NCBI GenBank assembly: GCA_002437905.1
Contig: DJRT01000007.1
Location: 54,397 to 112,463 of the forward strand
Source of the DNA: Ruminococcaceae bacterium UBA6353
Lineage (GTDB): Bacteria; Bacillota; Clostridia; Oscillospirales; Acutalibacteraceae
Direction of reading: 5' to 3'
Length of the DNA: 58,067 nt
Below the pieces are notes generated by a model, which made no database searches, had not been told where the DNA came from, and saw only the letters and a list, made by a program, of their open reading frames with translations. The position numbers and the translations under genes were made by a program. Every line of letters begins with the position of its first letter. The first letter of the stretch is position 1. Shown in pieces: positions 1 through 8,264 of the stretch.

Positions 1-1884
1 GGTGGCCAGACCGGCCGCCATGGCCCCATCCACCGCCGCGCGGCCGCCGCTGCCCATGCCATCGCTGAGCAGCACCACCGTCTGTCCGCGCTGGGAAAAG
101 TGCTCCGCCGCATCACCGCACAGCTTCTCCCCGCCGCAGCACAGCTGTGCGCGGCCGATCTCCACAGAATAGCGCGGGCGCTCTGTCAGCGTCACCCGCA
201 GCTGACGGCCGCATTCTGCCACCGCCGGCGGAGCAAAATCCCGTCCGCAGGCCTCCCGGATCTCCCGCAGCCAGCGGCCGCCATCCAGCCGCACCCCCAC
301 ATCCTGTGTCAGGATCTCCACCGTCAGCCGGCTGCCCCGGCTGCGGGTGCACAGGGCATCCTGCACCGGCATCCCATGGTCCCGGCACACCGCCAGCACC
401 CGGCCGGAAAGCTCGGTATCCACCTGCCCCGGCTGCTGCAGTTCCCCGGCGATATCCGTCAGCAGGGCGCCGGTGCCGCCCAGCTGCTGCTGCAGGGAAA
501 CCTGCAGCTCCTCCAGCCGCCGCCACGCGCCCTCCCGCGCCACCATGGCGGCATAGCCGGTGCTCAGCGTATCCGCCAGCTGCTGCGGCTGGCGGCAGTG
601 CTGCGCCGGCCAACCGGTCAGCTGATCAGCCGCAACCGCCGCCTGCTGGCGCAGCAGCGGCACGGTGGCCTCCAGTGCCGCCAGCATCTCCTCCCGGTGC
701 TGCTCCCAGCAAAGCTGCTGCAGCGGGCAGCCGGCACACACCGCCGCCCGGCAATCCCGCAGCAGCGCCGCGGTATCCTGTGCGCCGTGCCGCGCCAGCC
801 GTTCGGATACCACCCCCACGGTATCCGCCACATCCTCCAGTGCCTGCGCAGCTACCTCCAGCCGCATGGTCATGGCGCGCCGCATCCCCTCCACCGCCGG
901 CAGATCACGGCTGCGGATAAACAGATGCCCCAGCCGCCGGTCCCAGCTTTTCGGCAGCAGCACCAGCAGCAGACCGCCGCCGGCGATCTCGTACAGGTGG
1001 ATCAGGGCAGCAGAATCGGTTTCCGCCAGCGTGACCACGCCGGCCGCCACAAAAAAGGTCAGCGCCTCCACCGCCCGGCCAAAGCGGGAAAACACCCCGG
1101 CAATCAGCCCGCCGAAAGCCATGGCAATGGCCAGCACTGTCTGCCCCGGCGCGGCCACGGCCACCGCCGCGCCCATGATGACCCCGGCCATGCAGCCGCC
1201 GGCCTCCCGGCCGGAGCGTGCCAGCACCAGCACCAGCAACACCGCCACCATGCGGCCGGGGGAAAATTCCCGCACCGTGACGGTGGAGGCCGCCATGATC
1301 GCCACCGCCCCGGTCAGGATCAGCGCCGCCTGCTGCCCCGGCGTCAGCAGGGGGCGGCTCTGCGTGCTGTGCATTGCTGCAAGGCAATCCCGGCTCCAGG
1401 CCACCGCCACGCCAAAAAACACGGCACAGCCGGCCGCCACTGCCCCCTCCGCCAGGATCAGCAGCACCCGCCAGACATCCAACCCGGTCTGCCCCAGGAT
1501 CAGCAGCCCGGTGGCCGTGGTGGAGACAAACGCCAGCAGCGGCGGCACAAACGGCCGCTCCCGCAGCTCCGGCACCGCCGCCAGCACCCACCGGGTGGCA
1601 GCAACCAAGGCCGCTGCCGCGATATAGCGCAGCGGCAGCACCACCTGCCCGGCCAGCAGGTAGCCGGCTGCCACCGCGGCCGCCACCGGCAGCGTCCACT
1701 CCCCGGCGGCGGCGGTCAGACCCACGCCGCAGGGCGCCATCTGCCCGTACAGCACCGCCCGCGGCATCAGCAGCCCGGCAAGGCACCACAGCAGTGCCAG
1801 TGCTGCCCGTTCTCCCCATTCGCCTTTTCCTTCCCCCTGCGCCGCGCGGCCGGCCGGCCGGCGCGCCGCTGCGCGCTCCTTCAT
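1..1884 (-). CDS. spoIIE: Stage II sporulation protein E, C-terminus cut by the window edge
   Basis: Membrane PP2C-type serine phosphatase that dephosphorylates SpoIIAA and so activates sigma-F in the forespore. The frame is open from an ATG at 1884 to base 1 without a stop (628 codons seen; the family is about 800 residues, so the rest lies left of the window). A charged N-terminus of about 28 residues is followed by many hydrophobic segments to about residue 300, then a regulatory region with a Cys cluster (CAGCPLQQLCW), then the start of the phosphatase domain with the metal-binding SDGMGSG motif (Asp608). An AAGGATG Shine-Dalgarno lies just before the ATG. The long open frames on the other strand here are GC-driven shadows. 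Identification is firm. Confidence 0.93.
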   Translation of the reverse strand, partial: MKERAAARRPAGRAAQGEGKGEWGERAALALLWCLAGLLMPRAVLYGQMAPCGVGLTAAAGEWTLPVAAAVAAGYLLAGQVVLPLRYIAAAALVAATRWVLAAVPELRERPFVPPLLAFVSTTATGLLILGQTGLDVWRVLLILAEGAVAAGCAVFFGVAVAWSRDCLAAMHSTQSRPLLTPGQQAALILTGAVAIMAASTVTVREFSPGRMVAVLLVLVLARSGREAGGCMAGVIMGAAVAVAAPGQTVLAIAMAFGGLIAGVFSRFGRAVEALTFFVAAGVVTLAETDSAALIHLYEIAGGGLLLVLLPKSWDRRLGHLFIRSRDLPAVEGMRRAMTMRLEVAAQALEDVADTVGVVSERLARHGAQDTAALLRDCRAAVCAGCPLQQLCWEQHREEMLAALEATVPLLRQQAAVAADQLTGWPAQHCRQPQQLADTLSTGYAAMVAREGAWRRLEELQVSLQQQLGGTGALLTDIAGELQQPGQVDTELSGRVLAVCRDHGMPVQDALCTRSRGSRLTVEILTQDVGVRLDGGRWLREIREACGRDFAPPAVAECGRQLRVTLTERPRYSVEIGRAQLCCGGEKLCGDAAEHFSQRGQTVVLLSDGMGSGGRAAVDGAMAAGLAT

Positions 1885-1919
1885 GCTTGTCCCATCCTTT
1901 TTGGCTGAATTTCCCTGCC

Positions 1920-1953
1920 AGTATACCGCCCGGCGGGCGCTGCGTTTGTCGCA
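1920..1953 (-). promoter_or_regulatory. Putative Spo0A-controlled spoIIE promoter
   Basis: Read on the minus strand, a -10 hexamer TATACT (1920-1925) lies about 36 bases before the spoIIE ATG. The octamer TTGTCGCA (1946-1953 on the plus strand) matches the Spo0A box consensus TTGTCGAA at 7 of 8 positions, about 20 bases upstream of the -10. In Bacillus subtilis spoIIE is read by sigma-A RNA polymerase with Spo0A bound at abnormally spaced -35 positions. The layout here agrees with that, but one imperfect box is weak evidence. Confidence 0.45.
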
Positions 1954-2055
1954 ATTGCAGCGCAAAACGGCGCTTATTCTGCCGCAAACGGCCGATTGAA
2001 CGCATACCGGAAAGAGCAGCGCCGCCACCGGCCATTCCCCGCCATTTCCCGCCGG

Positions 2056-2084
2056 TTGACAAACCTCCACGATTGCAGTAGTAT
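2056..2084 (+). promoter_or_regulatory. Sigma-A-like promoter of the LemA/TPM pair
   Basis: TTGACA (2056-2061) and TAGTAT (2079-2084) are separated by 17 bases. It lies about 95 bases before the lemA start and also faces away from the spoIIE promoter. Confidence 0.6.
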
Positions 2085-2178
2085 AAGACTGGTTTCCTGC
2101 CCATATACTATGATGCGCCCCGTGCGCTCTTCCCACAAAAAAATCCAATATCCGGCGGGCAGGCAAAGGAGGAACCAT

Positions 2179-2748
2179 ATGAAAAAAGGTCTTTTGATCA
2201 CCCTGGGCGTAATCGTCGCCGTGCTGGTGCTGATCGTACTGCCGATTATCAGCAGCTACAACGGCCTGGTCTCCATGCAGACCAATGTGGAGGGCAAGCA
2301 GGCCGCCATCCAGACGCAGCTGCAGCGCCGGGCGGATCTGATCCCGAACTTTGTGGCCACGGTGAAGGGCTATTCCGACTATGAGCAATCCACCCTGACG
2401 GCCGTGACCGAGGCGCGTGCCTCGGTGGGGCAGGCCAAAACGGCCGCCGAGCAGAGCGCGGCCAGCGAACAGCTGGACAAGGCCATCTCCGTGTGGGTGA
2501 ACGCCGTGACCGAGGCCTATCCCGACCTGAAGGCCAACACCCAATACACGGCACTGCAGGATGAGCTGGCCGGCACCGAAAACCGCATTGCCGTGGCCCG
2601 CAACGACTATAACACCGCGGCACAGCAATACAACACGGCCATCCGCCGTTTCCCGAAAAACCTGATCGCCGGGATCTTTGGCTTTGAAAAGGCGGACTAC
2701 TTCCAGGCGGCCTCCGGCACGGAGCAGGCGCCGACGGTATCGTTCTGA
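2179..2748 (+). CDS. LemA family protein
   Basis: 189 residues starting at the ATG behind AAAGGAGGAACC. The frame is open further upstream, but this ribosome site and the typical LemA N-terminus fix the start. An N-terminal membrane helix (about residues 4-24) is followed by the family signature: SYNGLVSMQTNVEGKQAAIQ, then RRADLIPNFVATVKGY, and the conserved IRRFPKNLIAGIFGF near the end. LemA proteins are small membrane-anchored helical proteins of unknown biochemical role. They are often encoded beside TPM-domain proteins, as here, where the stop overlaps the next start (TGATG), implying translational coupling. Confidence 0.93.
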   Translation: MKKGLLITLGVIVAVLVLIVLPIISSYNGLVSMQTNVEGKQAAIQTQLQRRADLIPNFVATVKGYSDYEQSTLTAVTEARASVGQAKTAAEQSAASEQLDKAISVWVNAVTEAYPDLKANTQYTALQDELAGTENRIAVARNDYNTAAQQYNTAIRRFPKNLIAGIFGFEKADYFQAASGTEQAPTVSF

Positions 2749-3554
2749 TGCGCAGGAGAACAATCGCCCTGCGCGCGGCGGCGCTGCTGCTGGTGGGCTG
2801 GCTTTGCCTGCTGCCCGGCCACGCTGCGGCCAAGGCCGCCTGGCCGGCGGCAACCGACCGCTTTTTTGTCAACGACTATGCCGGCATCCTGTCCGATGCA
2901 GATGCCCGGACGGTCTATGAAGCCGGGGTACGGCTGTATCAGGCGACCGACGCACAGGTGGTGCTGGTAACGGTGCAGAATACCGGCAGCCGCACGCTGG
3001 AGGACTACGCCCTCGGCCTTGCGCGCGATTGGGGCATCGGCACCAAAGAAAAAAACAATGGCGTACTGCTGCTGTTCACCGTGGACGGCCCCCACAGCCG
3101 CATTGAGGTGGGCAGCGGGCTGGAGGGCGCCCTGCCAGACTCCAAGGCCGGCCGGATACTGGACACCTATCTGGTGCCGTGGTATGCGGAAACGGATGCC
3201 TGGTCGGAAAAGCTGACCGACACCTATAAGGCGCTGGTGAATGTGACCTACGGAGAATACGGCATGACCGAGGAGCAGTATCCGCTGCCGCAGGAGCTGC
3301 CGGAGGAGGGGATGACAGCGGGAGATATCGCGCAGCTGGTGATGCTGGCGGCGTTCCTGCTGCTCTGTATCTTCAGCGGTCTGCGGCGCCGGCTGTGGGT
3401 ACCGGCCGCCCCGTTCGGCAATGGCCGGCACAACCACCCCGGTGGTTTCGGCGGCTTCGGCGGTTTCGGCGGCGGGGGCGGCTTTGGCCGGGGCGGAGGA
3501 GGAGGCTTCTCCGGCGGAGGAGGAGGCTTCTCCGGCGGCGGCGCCTCCCGCTGA
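2748..3554 (+). CDS. TPM-domain (YgcG-like) membrane protein with Gly-rich tail
   Basis: 268 residues. A signal peptide (1-27) is followed by a TPM domain (about 35-170, including FFVNDYAGILSDADARTVYE and the NNGVLLLF segment), a membrane helix at about 195-212 and a tail made almost wholly of Gly, Phe and Ser. The extracytoplasmic TPM domain followed by one helix and a Gly-rich tail is the usual architecture of YgcG/TPM proteins, which probably act with LemA in envelope maintenance. Function beyond that is unknown. The ATG overlaps the lemA stop by one base. Confidence 0.88.
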   Translation: MRRRTIALRAAALLLVGWLCLLPGHAAAKAAWPAATDRFFVNDYAGILSDADARTVYEAGVRLYQATDAQVVLVTVQNTGSRTLEDYALGLARDWGIGTKEKNNGVLLLFTVDGPHSRIEVGSGLEGALPDSKAGRILDTYLVPWYAETDAWSEKLTDTYKALVNVTYGEYGMTEEQYPLPQELPEEGMTAGDIAQLVMLAAFLLLCIFSGLRRRLWVPAAPFGNGRHNHPGGFGGFGGFGGGGGFGRGGGGGFSGGGGGFSGGGASR

Positions 3555-3580
3555 GCCGACCGCAATCTACCCCCCAACTG

Positions 3581-3628
3581 AAAAAAGTCTGCGTCGGCTC
3601 CGGATAGGAGCCGGCGCAGACTTTTTTT
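3581..3628. terminator. Bidirectional intrinsic terminator
   Basis: Long stem (AAAGTCTGCGTCGGCTCC paired with GGAGCCGGCGCAGACTTT, one mismatch) with a five-base loop, bounded by an A-run on the left and a T-run on the right. It separates the convergent TPM gene (plus) and spoVAE (minus) and can serve both. Confidence 0.92.
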
Positions 3629-3644
3629 GCGCGGTGCGGCACGG

Positions 3645-4010
3645 TCAGGATTTATCCCCCGGCTTGGCCACCAGCGCACACAGAAAGCCGAACACCACCG
3701 CTGCGGTAATGCCGCCGGCCGCGCCGGTTACGCCGCCGGTGAGGATGCCCAGCGCACCCTTTTCGTGCACCGCCTCCTCCACCCCCTTGGCCAGCGTATA
3801 CCCAAAGCCGGTCAGCGGCACTGTGGCGCCGCCGCCCGCGAACTGCACCAGCGGCTCATACAACCCCACGGCCGTCAGCACCACCCCCAGCGTGACGAAA
3901 CCCACCAGTATCCGCGCCGGGGTCAGCTTGGTATAATCCATCAGCAGCTGCCCAACCACACAGATGCCGCCGCCGACGGCAAACGCCTTGACCAACATCC
4001 AATAATCCAT
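3645..4010 (-). CDS. spoVAE: Stage V sporulation protein AE
   Basis: 121 residues, four predicted membrane segments, ATG behind an AGGAGGG site. It matches SpoVAE, a subunit of the SpoVA channel that moves dipicolinic acid and Ca2+ into the developing spore and out at germination (for example GGGICVVGQLLMDYTKLTPA and LYEPLVQFAGGGATVPLTGF). In most spore formers it lies directly after spoVAC and spoVAD. Here its upstream neighbour is a divergent CNNM-type gene and a terminator closes it, so it is transcribed alone and the other subunits must be elsewhere. Confidence 0.93.
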   Translation of the reverse strand: MDYWMLVKAFAVGGGICVVGQLLMDYTKLTPARILVGFVTLGVVLTAVGLYEPLVQFAGGGATVPLTGFGYTLAKGVEEAVHEKGALGILTGGVTGAAGGITAAVVFGFLCALVAKPGDKS

Positions 4011-4083
4011 TTGTACCGCCCTCCTTATACGCCTCTATTTTTCCTGCGGCGGGCAGAAATATACAAAAAATCCCGAAAAACAC

Positions 4084-4112
4084 TGGACTTATGCACAGAT
4101 ATCTGCTATGAT
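4084..4112 (+). promoter_or_regulatory. Probable promoter of the CNNM/CorC-like gene
   Basis: TGGACT (4084-4089), 17-base spacer, TATGAT (4107-4112), followed by the AAAGGAGG ribosome site of the next gene about 20 bases later. Confidence 0.5.
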
Positions 4113-4142
4113 GGTAGCACTTTCAAAGGAGGTATCAACTGT

Positions 4143-5405
4143 ATGCAGTCCGACTCAGACGGTATACGAACACTGCTTTTCATGCTGGTGCTTGTATGCT
4201 TCTCCGCCTATTTTTCCGCTACCGAGACCGCTTTTTCATCCTTCAACCGTATCCGGGTGAAAAACCTGGCCGAAAGCGGCGACCGCCGTGCGCAGCGGGT
4301 GATGACATTGGCCGGCAACTACGACCGGCTGCTTTCCACCATCCTGGTGGGAAACAACATTGTCAATATCCTGCTGACCTCACTGGCCACCGTTTTCTTT
4401 GTCAACCTATACGGCCAAAGCAAGGGTGCCACAATCGCCACGGTGGTTTCCACCATAGTGGTGCTCATCTTCGGTGAGATCTCGCCGAAAAGCCTGGCCA
4501 AAGACCATGCCGAAAGCTTCGCCATGGCCACCGCACCGGTGCTGCAGGGCATTGTGATCCTGCTGTACCCCGTCAACTGGCTATTCTCCCTGTGGAAAAG
4601 GCTGCTGAGCATCCTGTTCAAGAGCAAGGCCGAACAGGCCGTGACCGAGGAAGAGCTGCTCACCATTGTGGACGAGGCCGAACAGGGCGGCTCCCTGAAC
4701 GAGCAGGAGAGCGACCTGATCCGCCGCGTGATTGATTTCAATGACCGCGAGGCGGTGGACATCCTCATCCCCCGCGTGGATGTGACCGGCATAGAGGCCG
4801 ACGCCACCGCCGCCGAGCTGGCGCAGGTGTTCGCCGACACCGGGTATTCCCGCCTGCCGGTATACGAGGACACCATGGACCGTATCCTGGGTGTGGTGAA
4901 CCTGAAGGACTATCTGCTGGCGGCAGACCGCCACCCCACGCCGCGGCAGATCATGCAGCCGGCGGTGTTTGTGCCGCCAACGGTTAAGATCCGTCTGCTG
5001 CTCAAGCAGCTGCAAACAGCCAAATCCCACATTGCCATCGTCTCGGACGAATACGGCGGCACACTGGGCATTGTCACCATGGAGGACATCCTGGAGGAGC
5101 TGGTGGGCGAGATCTGGGACGAACACGATGATGTGGTCGAAAGCATCCGGCCGCAGCCGGACGGCCGCAGCCTGGTGCTGTGCTCCACCGAGCTGTACAC
5201 CATGATGGAATACTTTGACCGCGAAACCGCGTGCGACGCCTCCACGGTCAGCGGCTGGGTGATGGAAAGCCTTGGCCGTATCCCGGTGGTGGGGGACCGC
5301 TTCACTGCCGACGGGCTGGAGGCGGAGGTGGTGGCGGTGGACGCCAACCACCCCGAAGAGATCCTTGTGCGGCCGGTGGAGCAGCCGGACACACCGGAGG
5401 AATAA
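4143..5405 (+). CDS. Hemolysin C/CorC-family membrane protein (CNNM-CBS-CorC)
   Basis: 420 residues from the ATG behind AAAGGAGGTATCAACT. The N-terminal DUF21/CNNM membrane domain (about 10-190; SAYFSATETAFSS, LVGNNIVNILLTSLATV, FGEISPKSLAKDHAE) is followed by two CBS repeats (about 205-325; the SDEYGGTLGIVTMEDILEEL segment is typical) and a C-terminal CorC_HlyC domain. Family members are linked to Mg2+ or Co2+ efflux and resistance; older annotations call them hemolysins. It is a single-gene unit flanked by its own promoter and terminator. Confidence 0.92.
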   Translation: MQSDSDGIRTLLFMLVLVCFSAYFSATETAFSSFNRIRVKNLAESGDRRAQRVMTLAGNYDRLLSTILVGNNIVNILLTSLATVFFVNLYGQSKGATIATVVSTIVVLIFGEISPKSLAKDHAESFAMATAPVLQGIVILLYPVNWLFSLWKRLLSILFKSKAEQAVTEEELLTIVDEAEQGGSLNEQESDLIRRVIDFNDREAVDILIPRVDVTGIEADATAAELAQVFADTGYSRLPVYEDTMDRILGVVNLKDYLLAADRHPTPRQIMQPAVFVPPTVKIRLLLKQLQTAKSHIAIVSDEYGGTLGIVTMEDILEELVGEIWDEHDDVVESIRPQPDGRSLVLCSTELYTMMEYFDRETACDASTVSGWVMESLGRIPVVGDRFTADGLEAEVVAVDANHPEEILVRPVEQPDTPEE

Positions 5406-5411
5406 GACAAT

Positions 5412-5452
5412 AAGAAACGGACGGACTGTTTACACAGCCCGTCCGTTCTTCT
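5412..5452. terminator. Bidirectional terminator at convergent gene ends
   Basis: AACGGACGGACTG pairs with CAGCCCGTCCGTT around a short loop. A T-rich stretch follows on the plus strand and TTTCTTATTG on the minus strand. It overlaps the last codons of the minus-strand hydrolase gene. Confidence 0.75.
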
Positions 5453-6143
5453 TTGCCAGCGCCAGCAGCTCCGCCACGGTGTATTCCCGGTCAAGCTCCA
5501 GCGCATAGCCGCCGGGGACGCAGCGGGTGAAAGCTGCCGGATCCGCGGTGTTGGAGGCAAACATCCCGTAGTGGTTGGGCACATTCACCGGTGCGCCGAT
5601 GCGCACGGCCACGGCGGCTGCCTGCTGTGCATCCATATTGCCCAGCTGCCCATTGATACACAGAAAGCTGATCTGCGGATGCTCCTGCGCCACCGCAAAC
5701 AGACGCTCATCCAGCAGCGTATCCCCGCTGAAATACAGCGTATGCCCCTGTGCTCGCAGCACCACGCCGAACGCCTCCACCGTGTGGCGGGCGAACACCG
5801 CCTTGACGGTAATAGCCCCCACCTGCACGGTCTGCCCCACAGCAAGAGTCTGCACCTGCGTCTGCCCCAGCCGGCGCAGCGTTTCGGCGCCGCCTGCCGT
5901 GGTAAGGAAGCGGGTGCCCGCCGGCATGGCCGCCGCCGCATCCACATCCAGGTGATCCAGGTGGTCATGAGTGCAGATCACCGCATCCGCCCGCACCTGC
6001 TGCGGGCGCAGCGGGGCAGGCACCAGCCGCGGGCGGCCGGCCACCCGCTCCACCGCATCCGAAAGGTAGGGGTCCAGCAGCAGGCGCGTGCCGCCGGCGG
6101 CAATGGCGTAGCCGCTCTGACCAAGCCAACGCACAGTCATCAT
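5430..6143 (-). CDS. Metallo-beta-lactamase-fold metal-dependent hydrolase (UlaG/UPF0173-like)
   Basis: 237 residues. The metal-binding THDHLDHLD signature (about residues 58-66), a further YFSGDT motif and a late NHYGMF segment place it with the UlaG/YtkL-like metallo-beta-lactamase hydrolases. The best-known member, UlaG, opens L-ascorbate-6-phosphate lactone. In this operon of sugar-acid enzymes a lactonase role is plausible but unproven. The first of two adjacent ATGs gives an ATGA overlap with the SDR stop, so it is translationally coupled. It is the last gene of the operon. Confidence 0.82.
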   Translation of the reverse strand: MMTVRWLGQSGYAIAAGGTRLLLDPYLSDAVERVAGRPRLVPAPLRPQQVRADAVICTHDHLDHLDVDAAAAMPAGTRFLTTAGGAETLRRLGQTQVQTLAVGQTVQVGAITVKAVFARHTVEAFGVVLRAQGHTLYFSGDTLLDERLFAVAQEHPQISFLCINGQLGNMDAQQAAAVAVRIGAPVNVPNHYGMFASNTADPAAFTRCVPGGYALELDREYTVAELLALAKKNGRAV

Positions 6144-6877
6144 AGCACGCTTTTCCCCCCATCCACATACAGGCTCTGGCCGGTGATATACCGTCCCCGG
6201 TCGGAGCACAGCAGACTGACCGCCCCGGCACAATCCGCCGGCTGCCCCCAAAAGCCGGCCGGGATGGTTGCCGCCACCTTGGCGGCATAAACCGGGTCGG
6301 CCAGCGCCGCGGCATTGCGGTCAGTATCAATCACCCCGGGCGCCACATTATTGACGGTGATCCCCTCCGCCGCCAGCTGCACCGCCAGCGACCGCACCAT
6401 ATTGGTCTGTGCCGCCTTGGAGGCGGAATACACCAGCATATCCGGGTGCGGCTTCGCCTCCTGCACGCTGCCGATGGTGACGATGCGCCCCCATCGCTGC
6501 GCCCGCATATGCGGCACGGCGGCCTGGATCAGCCGCATGGAGGCAATAAAATTGCAGGTAAGCTGCCGGGTACATTCCTCCACCGTGATCTGCTCCCACT
6601 TCTGCCGGTACTGCACCGAGGCATTGAGCACCAGCGCATCCACCGTGCCCATTTCCGCCGCCAAGCGGTCGATCTCCTCCAGCCGGCACAGGTCGGCACA
6701 CAGCACGGCGGCACACCCGCCGGCCACCCGGATCTCTTCGGCCGTTTGCTGCGCCTTTTCCGTTTGCCCGGCACAGTGCACCAGCACCGTGTAGCCATCC
6801 CGCGCCAGCTGCAGCGCCACCGCCCGGCCGATCCCGCGCGAGGAACCGGTCACCAGCACGCGTTTTCCGTTTAACAT
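6140..6877 (-). CDS. SDR-family NAD(P)-dependent oxidoreductase
   Basis: 245 residues with the classical short-chain dehydrogenase layout: TGSSRGIGRAVA for the dinucleotide-binding loop at the N-terminus, NAS in place of NNAG, the catalytic Ser of IGS, YSASK (Tyr and Lys) and a C-terminal GRYITGQSLYVDGG. It resembles FabG-type or sugar dehydrogenases. The substrate cannot be read from sequence, but the position behind RraA-like and glycoside hydrolase genes suggests a sugar or sugar-acid oxidation. It starts 12 bases after the GH10 stop. Confidence 0.88.
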   Translation of the reverse strand: MLNGKRVLVTGSSRGIGRAVALQLARDGYTVLVHCAGQTEKAQQTAEEIRVAGGCAAVLCADLCRLEEIDRLAAEMGTVDALVLNASVQYRQKWEQITVEECTRQLTCNFIASMRLIQAAVPHMRAQRWGRIVTIGSVQEAKPHPDMLVYSASKAAQTNMVRSLAVQLAAEGITVNNVAPGVIDTDRNAAALADPVYAAKVAATIPAGFWGQPADCAGAVSLLCSDRGRYITGQSLYVDGGKSVL

Positions 6878-6889
6878 TTTCGATACCCC

Positions 6890-8242
6890 TTAAAGTAGTA
6901 TTTCCTTTACGGCTGTTTCCCCGTTATGTATACCGAATTCGGCAGTAGAATTGTCACCGGAAACAGTGTAATTGCCGTAAAAACCACGGAATTCGGCATA
7001 GCCGTTTTCGTCGGTAGTTAACGCTACCTTGGTGTGCCATACCTCATTTACAAGCCTTTGAAGCCTCAGTGCCGATTTTTTCGGCGTCAGATCATGATGC
7101 AAAAGGCCACCGCGACACATATTTTCGTTCCAATAACGACCAGAATTGTCGACATACGCATATCCGTCCGGAACATTCCAATAAACGATATCCCGCATGG
7201 ACGGGTGGCTGAACCAAACCGAGTACAAAAGCTCAAGCAGATCCGCCTGCAGCTCTTCGTCTTCTTCGGTATCACCAAAGGTCGGTATCGTCACCTCGGT
7301 CATTTCAAGCGGCAGACCCAATTCGGCTATTATGTCCAGTCCTTTGCGTATTTTGGCCGGGTCTACCAGCTCATCGCCCCGTTTTACTGCTTTTTCATAC
7401 GCCTCGTCGGTTCTGGCCGTTGTGCCGGTGAAAATATGGTGCTGTAAACCGATCTTATCAATTTCAGCTCCGCTCTTAAGAGCACTTTCAATCATCATAA
7501 AATACCCGTTGCGATATTTTTCCTGACTCAAACCGATAAGCGGGTTCGCCTCGTTTATAACCAGCGTTTCATCGGGAAAATACTTTCTTGCAAGAGCAAA
7601 CGCCCACTCTATTATATCGCGCTTGCTGCTGATTGCGCTCTTATACTTCCACCCAGGCTCCTGGAACAGCTCGTTGATGACCTCAAATTCCAACATTCTG
7701 CCGGAAAAGCGTTCGGAAATCTGTCTGAAGCGTTCCTCGTAGAGCCTTTCCATCTCCCGCATATTGTCGCGCGGCAGCCATTCCGGGATAAATTTATCGT
7801 AAATCAAACAGTGAAGCTTCGGCTTTATGCCGTTTTCCTCACAGTACTCAACGCAAAGCTCGGACGATGGCCGACGCCAGACCTTAGGACTGTCTTTGTC
7901 ATACCGCGGCTTACCCTGTTCCGGCTCCAAGCCATCCCAATAAAACGGAATGGTTGCAAGGTTAAAGCACTTCTTGAATACCTCACGATAATTTTGATTT
8001 TCTTCTGCGTGAGCAAATTCGTCCAGCATAAAAATGTTTGCACCGAAACCAAAATCGTGCGAAACCTGATTTACCTGAACCCTTGCGTTTCTAAGCGGTT
8101 TGCCGTTTGCATCTTTAAAATGCAGCTTGCACCAGCCTTTTCGATATTTTTCAATATCGCTTTTCACTCTGCCCTCAAGCAGCTCACGACTGTCTTCCGC
8201 CGCTTTCATCCAAATTTTTCTGTTTTCTGCCGGGTTTAACAT
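6890..8242 (-). CDS. GH10-like glycoside hydrolase, AT-rich, atypical active site
   Basis: 450 residues from the ATG that follows a GGAGGTAGATTTT site; the upstream ATG in frame is itself part of the ribosome site. No signal peptide, so probably cytoplasmic. A small N-terminal beta domain (SHDFGFGANIF) precedes a GH10-type TIM barrel. The putative acid/base is Glu191 in EVINEL and the nucleophile Glu316 in LEMTEV. Where GH10 enzymes have an H-x-x-x-W-H motif this protein has LHCLIYDKF, as if the substrate pocket is changed. Base composition is visibly lower in GC than all neighbours, including the second GH10 gene, which suggests recent acquisition. Activity on xylan-type substrates is only family inference. 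Confidence 0.85.
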   Translation of the reverse strand: MLNPAENRKIWMKAAEDSRELLEGRVKSDIEKYRKGWCKLHFKDANGKPLRNARVQVNQVSHDFGFGANIFMLDEFAHAEENQNYREVFKKCFNLATIPFYWDGLEPEQGKPRYDKDSPKVWRRPSSELCVEYCEENGIKPKLHCLIYDKFIPEWLPRDNMREMERLYEERFRQISERFSGRMLEFEVINELFQEPGWKYKSAISSKRDIIEWAFALARKYFPDETLVINEANPLIGLSQEKYRNGYFMMIESALKSGAEIDKIGLQHHIFTGTTARTDEAYEKAVKRGDELVDPAKIRKGLDIIAELGLPLEMTEVTIPTFGDTEEDEELQADLLELLYSVWFSHPSMRDIVYWNVPDGYAYVDNSGRYWNENMCRGGLLHHDLTPKKSALRLQRLVNEVWHTKVALTTDENGYAEFRGFYGNYTVSGDNSTAEFGIHNGETAVKEILL

Positions 8243-8264
8243 AAAATCTACCTCCATTTTATCA

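Noticed and set aside
100..1908. 602-codon open frame on the plus strand opposite spoIIE
   Set aside because: Low-complexity Pro/Arg/Ala/His composition, no homology pattern and no ribosome site; the minus strand encodes a clear SpoIIE.
905..2104. 399-codon minus-strand frame starting upstream of spoIIE
   Set aside because: Gly/Ala/Arg-rich shadow in a different frame from the recognisable SpoIIE protein.
3450..3545. DNA repeats in the TPM gene tail
   Set aside because: They are simply the codons of the Gly/Phe/Ser tail, typical for this family.
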